Source: Lachnospiraceae bacterium | GTDB lineage: Bacteria; Bacillota; Clostridia; Lachnospirales; Lachnospiraceae | DNA: 64,000 bases | Direction of reading: 5' to 3' | Assembly: GCA_017620255.1 (NCBI GenBank) | Contig: JAFZQU010000006.1 | Span: 53,490 to 117,489, forward strand | In this document: one piece after another, positions 56,201 to 62,065 of the stretch | Layout: every line of letters begins with the position of its first letter | Numbering within the stretch: the first letter of the stretch is position 1 | Position numbers and translations under genes: made by a program | Notes under the pieces: generated by a model | The model's input: the letters and a program-made list of their open reading frames with translations, nothing else | Database searches by the model: none | What the model was told of the DNA's origin: nothing

Positions 56201-56252
56201 TGATCGTCAACAGGAACGCTGCAAATAAAGCTGTCAGTCTTTTGAATCGCAT
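47295..56252 (-). CDS. Giant secreted protein: about 19 InlB-type repeats, Ig-like group 2 domains, CHB_HEX, 7 stalk domains
   Basis: 2985 aa from the ATG at 56252 (MRFKRLTALFAAFLLTISM), 8 nt after GGAGG; the frame extends 57 nt further but only through the terminator of the upstream gene. The signal peptide ends near LASEA, then a Glu/Pro/Ser-rich stretch (about 30-105). About 19 repeats (116-1864) follow the pattern YTVTFDANGG...F.GWY...TLYAHW, with long periods of 82-115 aa. Two BIG2-like domains (KINIGDQITLSASVTG; QWSSSDPSVATVES), a chitobiase-like CHB_HEX segment (YYTTDGSDPD) and seven Ig-like domains (about 2294-2985, DYTVSYSNNT...GKGNYGG) complete it. It ends FTFTIKTKSMQ with no LPXTG or WWWR. 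An adhesive surface role is inference. Confidence 0.85.
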   Translation of the reverse strand: MRFKRLTALFAAFLLTISMIPTGDILASEAYPDEVVGNETDLSDTDEGSYESALPEETAVEVSQPEKPVDEVSQPEESIDEVYPPEESEDAESESEDIVEAETEDGERLSYDIDHPAMVLYANGGQFPNGATYLNFPGNTWDIKLSEVPTREGYAFTGWYKTSECREDELLSRSYPIYKLERAPVGTIAYAGWTDEYWTVTYDMGDGYYCGINSDKRKVTSLSYKIPKTQKDYTCVDFYSPDRLYITANDPHCTQPQNGGWTFTNGGDDVVSFSSYQLDSDVTFYARYEQTHYVVTIHSGDFPNAYFKYRDFDAEGNQLQNVHHEIRVSSVSYSYNSLYMPKKGPDGLYSDNLRKKYTGLYLDEACTIQPEWFRNSECTLPIRDSDEYYYMKVTEDMDLYAGWEVTNYILTLDPNGGFFRDDETNWQRTTEPKQYASEPGVEVTRENVGSPWHDDPHMGFTGWYDNPSAMGIPVYKGGAKTVRVGPYALTEDITYYAGWKNSYKVITFDMNGGSLLYFYNPNNEQEVHNGTVFDLSTNASGKMSYYPEAESAKWTDDTMVFEGWYTAAQGGEKIQSLGSYVFTADTTVYAHWTPIRTITFDANDGRIKEPGKSGTERYETVQCKTDIGGVLPKYKALGLDPRWWADGEISDDYLFEGWYNGEEKIESLETYAPDSDVTLVAHWVPRYTVTFDANGGKIKRYGDELVDSLSYYTTSDGTLSNYLVNRDIVCPNDGMIFSGWYEENDETKTVIRYMYLYKPTGNITLKALYLPIYTVTFDAGDGLIRLGDKNVKTYEVQTNEEGRPSVYSNLICVLPDNDPREFGGWYEEGDETRTPVITLVYKPTKNVVLKAIYNPRYTVTFDANGGYIKQNPGDTKGVSTLQLKTNGYGTLPDYERVGYSALIGHPDTGKNFDGWYTEKTGGKWVDVMRDKFTQDTTLYAHYWESYEVVLDAGAGNIHYYDINVQGYCDVSTLTLRTSNLGTLGSIPLNQNITRKNYTFKGWYIKGTDTKIEDPASYPFREDTVLEAHWGKVSVVTFDANGGQLTYWDINHSVKASSVSYTVPYGERLTSHPYDDVTMPGYDFTGWYLNGIKLESLDDFYPTGDVTIQARFAKQYKIIFDGDGGTFDYYAPWSNVVYKGQKTATFVINSAHPFLDRWPMDPEPYYVNKAFSGWYLGDKKITDYHMIFDRDVTIKARYVDAVAVTFDPAGGYFADEDQTQTYDAKIIRVPLGKAIGDAVTGMPVPLHTDKEFTGWYLDPACDPGSEIDEVSYIPTVNTTVYAGWIETHTVTFDAGSYNGMQGTIPGTNEHTVLYRVRQGASLKSLKNMLIPGVDYIDDQTLVLDGWYDSADEQQKILSDREILKKTIDHDITYVAKISPGRLLRFHANGGQFSGVTPDTEDDSCYTIRIKDGELTGSDGREPVVTGNDKVFAGWYYDASCMMPADLNALSRSGNAVIDLYAGWSDCYTITFHTNRQDALFANGEDMVAVKIVRGEPYRYCAQGSKIASVTGAPALAETPIGSYAFDGWYTDPGCTGTKYSFDQAFIPTEDMDFYIRWTDETVEVTFDANGGAFSASAGWWKMNHSAVLNADHKRWVVSVPKGITWKEIKEQPCDFDSKPAGVQACEWAFTDTNCTKPVQADEAILNPVKVFCKWSVGSTGEVTVNDNCRITYHAGDGYFACEDRNRKTIGGTYGLYNANGNTRWYTAPVPLSDEDTKAFSGWYLDAAGTQPYYDGCSRFRYEDGGYCNELRFPQMITDLYAGYQDAYTVTLHANGGYFDHDQNRVVVPEREMRTCTQLDIKLTSKEPLCITDYGRRVRRDGDLLFGGWYYDPACTAGQEASVYSTDGVTEWFAPKQDVVLYAKWISYEKPGTIKISGTKERKINIGDQITLSASVTGNASASGLNWMIVPSGEGTPACIRLEQNGKVTGLSQGVCNVYATLNGVRSNEVTIRVSNKVVSNNMTLDTANCTLQSGESGMVRVNITPAELSDVLAGSVQWSSSDPSVATVESAPDGSGAVITAGYKEGEAVITAQLGTAKCTVKVKVSCPVKIEQDRIVLTARNGATALVSTLTDVALSETLQCFVIDRDGNSYAGLSVVRTDAGDTVPNDGKRKDVWTVSVEDAPQLYEQSELTVVATVSHMDHVYRDSCSLLLNPMAEADPVQASVAQGSVSRGTRVMLSTATVDAEIYYTTDGSDPDKAAYDAAVASHTTDTCATKRYSDALVINERTTICAYAYKDGRNPGKIASFTYDVNDWGDISDEMRYDLFQGRIGDVPEDLWYLIDGRKYEAAGTTALEMPYTGNSITINDRIVVYQGTRKLQENRDYTVSYSNNTAVMKDPEGKKAPTVKIKGKGNYGGTAAFTFKITEADLAGAVLTSEKTVTVAAGNKVALGNTKPTLSFSGKKLTLNKDYALTYYTGTVEDGQVVANPAKEYLKQPWQTYSIRISAVSGGSFKGEYADTITVKTVSGTDKNVIQVSTLKVGNASGKAITLPYDGVEVTPGMLFDNRGGLTPQAYVYVKSPSDPLVYGKDYTVELTDEDNSSAGTHTFVIRGSENNTGNCYIGEKSGTFEIQGVSLSKVKIAGLNTTAEYTGSAITLSDLFNASEKTITDHNKATAKIWTAVTLYTTSETKENGKKVTVYEPLRLSTDGVSGDYTVSMENNGAVGKFDLVFHGINGYTDTVQKTITIKAYDVNDTGRPNPRINIQSSDAVYSKAGSIPEKVIVRDGDRILLEGIDYTVSYKNNTKIVADYAELKASARPTVVVKGMGNYSGSNTATYFNILKGRLDQCAELTVNDIVFNAKGKAGYMLATPKLTDNGKAVTSGNNKDVDAFDVKKDCAYYYAEDTFVNGVLKCAGSAVAPTDPVAAGTLIKVVLPVTVSNGNSPYRAGTYSMEAYYKVISADISKATVSFVNGYTPEFCNGEPVVPMKNDQLIVKIGTEQLKNSDYEIVSIDANRFPGSATMEIRGRGSYGGVKKFTFTIKTKSMQ
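50665..55905 (-). repeat. In-frame array encoding 19 InlB-type repeats
   Basis: Units recur every 250-340 nt and are anchored by GCATCAAA (the codons for FDA, minus strand TTTGATGC) and by TACCA(G/T)CC (GWY). The units have diverged, so they are old duplications and not a recent expansion. Confidence 0.8.
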
Positions 56253-56285
56253 TGTATTCTCCTCCGGGGTCTGTAAACTCCCATG

Positions 56286-56306
56286 AAAAAGGTGATGGTC
56301 CTCACC
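56286..56306 (-). terminator. Terminator of the STAS-kinase gene
   Basis: Minus strand: GGTGA-loop-TCACC followed by TTTTT, 15 nt past the stop at 56321. Only 33 nt separate it from the start codon of the 2985-aa gene, and no separate promoter is seen there. Confidence 0.7.
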
Positions 56307-56320
56307 CATGATCTTTCATA

Positions 56321-57505
56321 TCAAAACAGCAGTGTATCCACCTTCGGCAGAAGCTCGGCAAGCTTTGCCTTGCAGTTTTCGATCTCCCGTCTGCCCTCTT
56401 CCGTGTCAAAGCCTTTTCTACGGATCCTTCTGCGCATGATCCTCGCATAGCCGATGACTTTGGCCTTCTCTTCCACTGCGCGGATCTTCTCCTCATCCGC
56501 GCCATCCAGATACAGGCGCAGTGATTTTTCCCAGAATTCCACAGCTGTTTCAAACTTGATGCCAAGGAAGGATTCCGCGATGGAATGGTCCAGTTCGTTG
56601 TATCCCACATAGGCATTAAACATGCTGGCCAGTTCAAAGATCGGATGCCCGTGGCAGAGCGTATCCATATCGATCAGCAATACCTCACCGTTTTGCAGCA
56701 TCACGTTCTTGATATGATAATCGCCGTGCATCATATGGTTATCTTCCGGAATTTCCTCGATCAGCGCGTGCAGCTTTTCGTACTGATCCCCCGGTAGATA
56801 ATCCTTCAGGAAATCCGCCCAGCCAAGAGCGACCGTACGCATTTCCGGCATGGATTCCGGCTTGACGACCGTCGAATGGATCAGTTTCAGCAAATCCACG
56901 CTCATACCGACCACTTCATCCACGCTCTTCTCGCCGCGGATCAGAAGTTTCGCAAAACTCGTGGCATTCAGCAGTTCGAATACGGAGCCGTATCCGCCGC
57001 CTTCAATCTTGACCACATCATAGGGGATCGCCGTCGGTACGCCCAGCACGAAAGCCGTCCTTGCCAATTCGCGCTCCCTGTGGATCTCAGGCAGTGCATC
57101 GGGATTCAGATAAACCTTCACGATCGTATCCGGATCGATCCGATAAACCTTTCCGTTCGCGCCCTGGCCGATCACTTCGCAGCCTTCCACGGAGATCACG
57201 CGGTACGCTTTTTTGATATCCATCATCTCGGTAAATCCGGTCATCTCAAAGATCTCGTATACTTCCGCGGAAACATTGGTCAGACAGGTTTTCTCCGCAT
57301 TTTTCTTCAGGCGCAGGATCACACGCAGGCCTGCACTGGAGATATATTCCAGGGCTGCGCAGTCAACGGTCACTTCCTCCGCCGGATTCTCTTCCCGGAT
57401 CTTTCCAATCTCCTCTTCCACAGCAGGCGCTGAATTGGAATCAATGTGTCCACTTAAAAACAGCGTCAGCATGTTATCTTTCATTTCATATGTCACAAGT
57501 CCCAT
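56321..57505 (-). CDS. STAS domain fused to a kinase-like (aminoglycoside phosphotransferase-fold) domain
   Basis: 394 aa from the ATG at 57505 (MGLVTYEMKDNMLTLFLSG), 9 nt after GGAGG. The STAS domain (1-105) reads LTLFLSGHIDSNSAPAVEE...VDCAALEYISSAGLRVIL, with the Ser-Ser of anti-sigma antagonists that can be phosphorylated. The kinase-like part has a Gly loop GQGANGKVY (near 118), TIVKVYL, catalytic HGDYHIKNVM (near 255) and LLIDMDTLCHGHP. A similar fusion is known as a sigma-factor-regulator-like family in anaerobes, but its partners are unknown. The gene is cytosolic. It precedes the 2985-aa exoprotein gene on the same strand. Confidence 0.88.
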   Translation of the reverse strand: MGLVTYEMKDNMLTLFLSGHIDSNSAPAVEEEIGKIREENPAEEVTVDCAALEYISSAGLRVILRLKKNAEKTCLTNVSAEVYEIFEMTGFTEMMDIKKAYRVISVEGCEVIGQGANGKVYRIDPDTIVKVYLNPDALPEIHRERELARTAFVLGVPTAIPYDVVKIEGGGYGSVFELLNATSFAKLLIRGEKSVDEVVGMSVDLLKLIHSTVVKPESMPEMRTVALGWADFLKDYLPGDQYEKLHALIEEIPEDNHMMHGDYHIKNVMLQNGEVLLIDMDTLCHGHPIFELASMFNAYVGYNELDHSIAESFLGIKFETAVEFWEKSLRLYLDGADEEKIRAVEEKAKVIGYARIMRRRIRRKGFDTEEGRREIENCKAKLAELLPKVDTLLF

Positions 57506-57587
57506 CTTCCGTATCCTCCGTAAAAATAGAGTGTTTTCAATCTTTACTATCATATCATTATTTCCACTTCAAGTGTACCTGTTTTTT

Positions 57588-57596
57588 TGATATAAT
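57588..57596 (+). promoter_or_regulatory. Extended -10 of the GGDEF/EAL gene
   Basis: TGATATAAT: a perfect TATAAT (57591-57596) with the TGn extension, about 38 nt before the ATG. The -35 is weak (TTCAAG, 57568-57573), so an extended -10 promoter is likely. Confidence 0.55.
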
Positions 57597-57634
57597 GGTT
57601 GGAAAGGAGACGCCCAAACGGCGCAAAGGATCCT

Positions 57635-60370
57635 ATGCGGAAACGGATCGGCATCTTACTGGCACAACTTGAAGAGAACACACAGAAGCGCTTTGTGGAC
57701 GCTTTTGTCAGGGAAGCATATGATCATGACTACGACATATGTATTTTTTCCATGTTTCAAAAGTATCAGGAAACCGAACTCCGTAACATCGGCGACTCCA
57801 ATATCTATTCCCTGATCCGGTATGACCGTTTCGACGGTCTGATCATTATGCTCGACACGATCCTCACGCCGGGTTTTGCAGACAAACTGCTGATGCGCAT
57901 CAAACAGGAATTTCACGGACCCGTGATCGTGGCGGACCGTGAGACCGATCTTTTTGATTACGTTCTCATTGACCATTACACACCCATCCGCGAACTGGCC
58001 GATCATCTGATCAAGATACACGGCTACACGGATATCGCTTTCCTCGGCGGTAAAGAAGGCCACCCGCATTCCGTACAGAGACTGAACGGCTATCTCGATG
58101 CCATGAAGGAACACGAACTGCCCGTAAGAGAAAAATGGGTGTATCACGGAAATTACTGGTTTGACAGCGGCAAAGCCTTTGCCGCGCAGCTTCTCGACGA
58201 CACCGGTGCGCTTCCGCAGGCTGTGATGTGTGCCAACGACTATATGGCGATCGGATTTGCTGCCGAACTGGCCGCGCACGGATACAAGATCCCCGAACAT
58301 ATCGCTATCACCGGATATGATTCCAACGAAGAAGGACAGACCTCTCCCGCACCACTCACATCGGCCGATATCCCGGCCGCAAATTGCGGTCAGCTCTGTT
58401 TCTATAAGCTGCACAGTGCCATCACGGGCGAACCCATCCCGGAACTGAACCTGCATGCAAAGATCAAGATCGGCGGCAGTTGCGGCTGCCAGAAATACAC
58501 TCCGATTTATACAAAGAGCAACCGTGACGAATGGAAGACCGATCATTCCGAAAAGAGCTACTATTCTGATTTTAACCACATCACGGAAGACATGCTCTGC
58601 CAGACGAATTTCGAGAAGTTTTTTGATATCCTTGCGACCTATTCCTATCAGATCCGGCCGTTCCACAATTTCTGGATCTGTCTGAACGAGAACTATCTGG
58701 ATCCCGTTTCCTTTATCGGTGACAATGCAAGACGCATCGGCTACGATCCGCTGATGCATATGGTCATCAAATGCAGTGAAAAGCTGCCCGACCAGGATCC
58801 GCACGCGGTTGATTTTACCCGTGTTTTCAGATCTGAACTGATGCTGCCCGAACTCTATGAGGAGCGCGACTATCCGACCACGTTTATCTTCGTGCCCATG
58901 TTCTTCGAAGACCGCTGTTTCGGCTATGCGGTCTTGAACCAGGGCAACCGCCTGAATCTTTATAACGAGACCTTCCGCGTATGGATGCGTAACGTCAATC
59001 AGGGCATTGAGGCGTTTTACCGTCAGAAGGCGCTCTCGCAGCTGATCGAGCAGATCAAATCCGACCAGGTACGCGACAAGCAGACCGGTCTGTATAACTA
59101 TCAGGGATTCCGTCAGAAGATCCTTTCCATGATCGCCGAAAATACGGATCCGGCAAAATCACTTGCGATCGTTGCCATCGACATCGACGATCTCAAGGGC
59201 ATCAACGAATCCTATACACGTACCGGCGGCGATTCCGCGATATCCGCCCTTGCTTTCTGCGTTTCCCGCATCACACACAGCGATGAATACTGCGGACGTT
59301 TGAGCAACGACGAGTTTCTGATCGGTTTTATCAATGACGACTGCGATGCCAGATACAAAGAGATCATTTCGCAGATTCCTGCAGACGGCATCATATTCTA
59401 CGATTCGGAACGGACGAAACAGCATGCATTCATTCATTATGAAATGCGCCAGACCCCGCTTTTGCAGGCACCCGACCTGGATTTTTTGATCAACCGGACT
59501 GTCAACGCCAAAAACCACGCCAAAAAGATCGCCCTGCAACAGCAGAACGCACGGTCGGGCTTATCCGAAGAAATGCGTAAGAAATGCGACATGGTTGCAA
59601 AGATCCTGGATCAGGAAGATATCACCTATCATTTCCAGCCGATCGTGAATGCATCAGACGGCTCTGTTTTTGCATACGAAGCACTGATGCGCTACGAAGG
59701 CGAGCTTTCTCTCTCGCCTTTGGAGATCCTGGAATGCGCACAGCACCTGAACCGCCTGTACGATGTGCAAAAGCTCACGTTCCTGCACGTTCTCAACCGC
59801 ATCGATGCCCTGTCGGATGATTTTGCAGATAAAAAAGTCTTTATCAACAGTCTGCCGGCCTACCGTCTGCGCGGCGATGACCGTACCATACTGTTTGAAC
59901 TTCTGCAAAAACATTGCGGGCAGATCGTTGTGGAATATACGGAATCCTCTGAGTTTACCGATGAGGCATTAAAAAAACAGCAGGCTGACAATGCCAGCCT
60001 GCAGATTGAAGTTGCGTTAGACGACTACGGCAGCGGTTATTCCAATGTGAACAACCTGATCCGTTACTCGCCGCAATATGTGAAAATTGACCGGGAACTG
60101 ATCCAGGACATTCATTCCAATGCACAAAAGCGGCACTTTGTCGAAAGCATCATCTCATATGCAAATAAAAATCATATCAAGACGCTCGCTGAGGGCGTTG
60201 AGACCATGGAAGAACTGCGCTGCGTCATCAAACTCGGCGTGGATCTGATCCAGGGCTTTTATACCGCCCGTCCCGCCGCGCTGCCCCTGCAGGAGATCGA
60301 TGAGGAGATCAGCGCACAGATCCGCCGCTTCTACATGAACCGGGATCTGTTCTCCACAGTTCTCGAATAA
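57635..60370 (+). CDS. Substrate-binding (LacI/PBP1-type) domain fused to degenerate GGDEF and intact EAL
   Basis: 911 aa from the ATG at 57635, with AAAGGA upstream; a TTG at 57599 is in frame but has no ribosome site. There is no signal peptide or membrane helix. Residues 1-290 are a periplasmic-binding-protein fold of LacI-regulator type (RIGILLAQLEENTQKRF, PHSVQRLNGYLDAM, PQAVMCANDYMAIGFA, ITGYDSNEEG) without an HTH. A linker domain follows to about 490, then a GGDEF domain whose active-site loop is RLSNDEF (near 555) in place of GGDEF, so cyclase activity is doubtful. The EAL domain is intact: YEALMRYEG (near 682), VFINSLP, VEYTESS, LDDYGSGYSN, VKIDREL, AEGVET, and QGFYTARP. It is expected to be a ligand-controlled c-di-GMP phosphodiesterase in the cytosol. 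Confidence 0.9.
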   Translation: MRKRIGILLAQLEENTQKRFVDAFVREAYDHDYDICIFSMFQKYQETELRNIGDSNIYSLIRYDRFDGLIIMLDTILTPGFADKLLMRIKQEFHGPVIVADRETDLFDYVLIDHYTPIRELADHLIKIHGYTDIAFLGGKEGHPHSVQRLNGYLDAMKEHELPVREKWVYHGNYWFDSGKAFAAQLLDDTGALPQAVMCANDYMAIGFAAELAAHGYKIPEHIAITGYDSNEEGQTSPAPLTSADIPAANCGQLCFYKLHSAITGEPIPELNLHAKIKIGGSCGCQKYTPIYTKSNRDEWKTDHSEKSYYSDFNHITEDMLCQTNFEKFFDILATYSYQIRPFHNFWICLNENYLDPVSFIGDNARRIGYDPLMHMVIKCSEKLPDQDPHAVDFTRVFRSELMLPELYEERDYPTTFIFVPMFFEDRCFGYAVLNQGNRLNLYNETFRVWMRNVNQGIEAFYRQKALSQLIEQIKSDQVRDKQTGLYNYQGFRQKILSMIAENTDPAKSLAIVAIDIDDLKGINESYTRTGGDSAISALAFCVSRITHSDEYCGRLSNDEFLIGFINDDCDARYKEIISQIPADGIIFYDSERTKQHAFIHYEMRQTPLLQAPDLDFLINRTVNAKNHAKKIALQQQNARSGLSEEMRKKCDMVAKILDQEDITYHFQPIVNASDGSVFAYEALMRYEGELSLSPLEILECAQHLNRLYDVQKLTFLHVLNRIDALSDDFADKKVFINSLPAYRLRGDDRTILFELLQKHCGQIVVEYTESSEFTDEALKKQQADNASLQIEVALDDYGSGYSNVNNLIRYSPQYVKIDRELIQDIHSNAQKRHFVESIISYANKNHIKTLAEGVETMEELRCVIKLGVDLIQGFYTARPAALPLQEIDEEISAQIRRFYMNRDLFSTVLE

Positions 60371-60382
60371 ATCGAATCTTTT

Positions 60383-61771
60383 CTATTGCCAACCCGTGAT
60401 ATTTGTCTGAGCGGGAAGGCCTCCGGGCATGGTGCCAAAGTCCTCAAGTCTCCATTCAAGTGATCTTCCCCTGTAGTAATCAAGTCCTTCCTTGGGATAC
60501 ATCGGGTAATCATCAGATTGCCATGCGGTGTCCAGATGGCGCATGGCCAGTTCCGCATCGATGGAATCACCGTTATCGGCAGATATGGTGAAATACATAT
60601 GGAGCAGCCCGTTTTCTTCGCCGACAGCCGCCAGTTCCATCGTTCCGCCAAGCAGTTCCCCGGACAGAAACATGCATTCCATATCCGGATCAAGCTCTGC
60701 TTCCAGATTTCTGAAATTGTACTGAACATCATCGTCCTTTGCCTCTGCAAAGTACGGGGTTACATTTCCGTTTTCATCCATTGCGATCCTGGCAGCAACA
60801 TCACACTTCGAATTGTCACGCTTCGCAAACGTGGTGCCTTTTGCATTGAAGAACAGGATGATCCCGTGCCAGTCTCCCTCGTATCTGGCCATCAGGTTTC
60901 TCGGGATCTCAACGGATGCGCTGTCACCACCTAAAGAAACATCGTCATTTCCGCCTTCACGCTCGAAAGCGAGAACCATTTCGCCGTCAACAAGTACAAG
61001 AAAATCATCCGTAATGGAGTATCTGTACTCATCCCGTCCGCCTTCTCCGTTATCGGGAACAACGATCTGACCGTCACCCCATTCCATATCCATCAGATCA
61101 CCGACAAGATAGATCTGGCCTGTTCCGTCCGGATCGACCTGGATCCAGGATTCTATGCCTTTCTTCCTGAGGTCGTTTTTCATGTATACCTGGCCGTCTT
61201 GTGTCACGGTAGACAGATTCCATCTGCCGACTTCCTCGCTCGAATCTCCAAGGAACGATTCCAGTCTGCTCTTGTCAGGTCCGTCAGATGCAGCATCTTT
61301 TTTCGATTTTAACCTGTCGGCTACGGAACCACCCGAAGATGACTCATCATCGCCGGACGATGCGGCAGCATTCATTGCCTCTTCGCATTCAAGTGTCAGT
61401 GTAACACCGGAACCGATCACATCTTCCAGTATCATCACACCGTTCTTCAGTGTTCCGTCCAGTTCAACGCCGCCGCCTTCCGCATGGAAGGAATCGCCGT
61501 CAAGTTTCCACTTGATGCTGGCATCATCTTCACCGATCTGGGCTTTTCCTTTGCCCTTCTTTTTCAGTTCGATCGTGAATCCGCCATCGAAAACGTCGTC
61601 CACGCCGATCTCAAATCCGCTCAGTTCAGCGGTCTTTGCAACATAAACGCCCAGATTGGGATCGCTTTCGTCATCATCGCCTTTTCCGAAACCGAGACAT
61701 GCCGTAAGCGTCATGCTCATCAGCAGCATAAGGGCAACCATTAAGATCTGAATCTTCTTTTTCACAGTCAT
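60383..61771 (-). CDS. Lipoprotein of unknown function
   Basis: 462 aa from the ATG at 61771 (MTVKKKIQILMVALMLLMSM), with GAGAGG upstream; the longer frame upstream has no ribosome site. The lipobox is LTAC. A short linker is followed by two beta-rich parts: one around GVYVAKTAELSGFEIGVDDVFDGGF (near residue 42), and a second that repeats its idea with GGVELDGTLKNGVMILEDVIGSG; a Ser/Asp-rich spacer (ASSGDDESSSGG) separates them from a C-terminal region with ARYEGDWHGIILFF. I do not recognise the family, though these domains resemble the small lipid- or polysaccharide-binding modules seen in Firmicute lipoproteins. A TATAAT-like -10 lies at 61828-61833. It is convergent with the EAL gene with a 12-nt gap and no terminator. 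Confidence 0.75.
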   Translation of the reverse strand: MTVKKKIQILMVALMLLMSMTLTACLGFGKGDDDESDPNLGVYVAKTAELSGFEIGVDDVFDGGFTIELKKKGKGKAQIGEDDASIKWKLDGDSFHAEGGGVELDGTLKNGVMILEDVIGSGVTLTLECEEAMNAAASSGDDESSSGGSVADRLKSKKDAASDGPDKSRLESFLGDSSEEVGRWNLSTVTQDGQVYMKNDLRKKGIESWIQVDPDGTGQIYLVGDLMDMEWGDGQIVVPDNGEGGRDEYRYSITDDFLVLVDGEMVLAFEREGGNDDVSLGGDSASVEIPRNLMARYEGDWHGIILFFNAKGTTFAKRDNSKCDVAARIAMDENGNVTPYFAEAKDDDVQYNFRNLEAELDPDMECMFLSGELLGGTMELAAVGEENGLLHMYFTISADNGDSIDAELAMRHLDTAWQSDDYPMYPKEGLDYYRGRSLEWRLEDFGTMPGGLPAQTNITGWQ

Positions 61772-61991
61772 AACCTCTCTTTTATTTATTTCTCCATGAA
61801 CCCTACAGGTCCAAAACATCTTCTGACATTATACAACAATTGGAAAAGTAAAGTAAATGTTACAAAAAGGAGAGGCCGTGCGGCCTGATATGCGTACCAT
61901 TCCCGCTGCAATTCATCCGCCTCAACTAAATACGATTCATATGGATCATAAGTGTTGAATTGCTTCAACAAATAAAACTTTGCTATTGCAC

Positions 61992-62019
61992 TAAAGTATT
62001 GAAGTCACATTGTCGATAA
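61992..62019 (+). promoter_or_regulatory. Sigma-28 (SigD/FliA) promoter of flagellin
   Basis: TAAA (61992-61995), 16 nt, GTCGATAA (62012-62019), close to the consensus TAAA-N15-GCCGATAA. It lies 47 nt before the flagellin start. No sigma-A promoter is seen in the gap. Confidence 0.75.
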
Positions 62020-62065
62020 CACTATTGACGGCAATGGATGGCTGTTTTGAAAGGACAAGGAAGTT

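Noticed and set aside
57656..58804. Minus-strand open frame (382 codons) inside the GGDEF/EAL gene
   Set aside because: Its opposite strand encodes recognisable LacI-type motifs; the antisense frame has no ribosome site and no recognisable domain.
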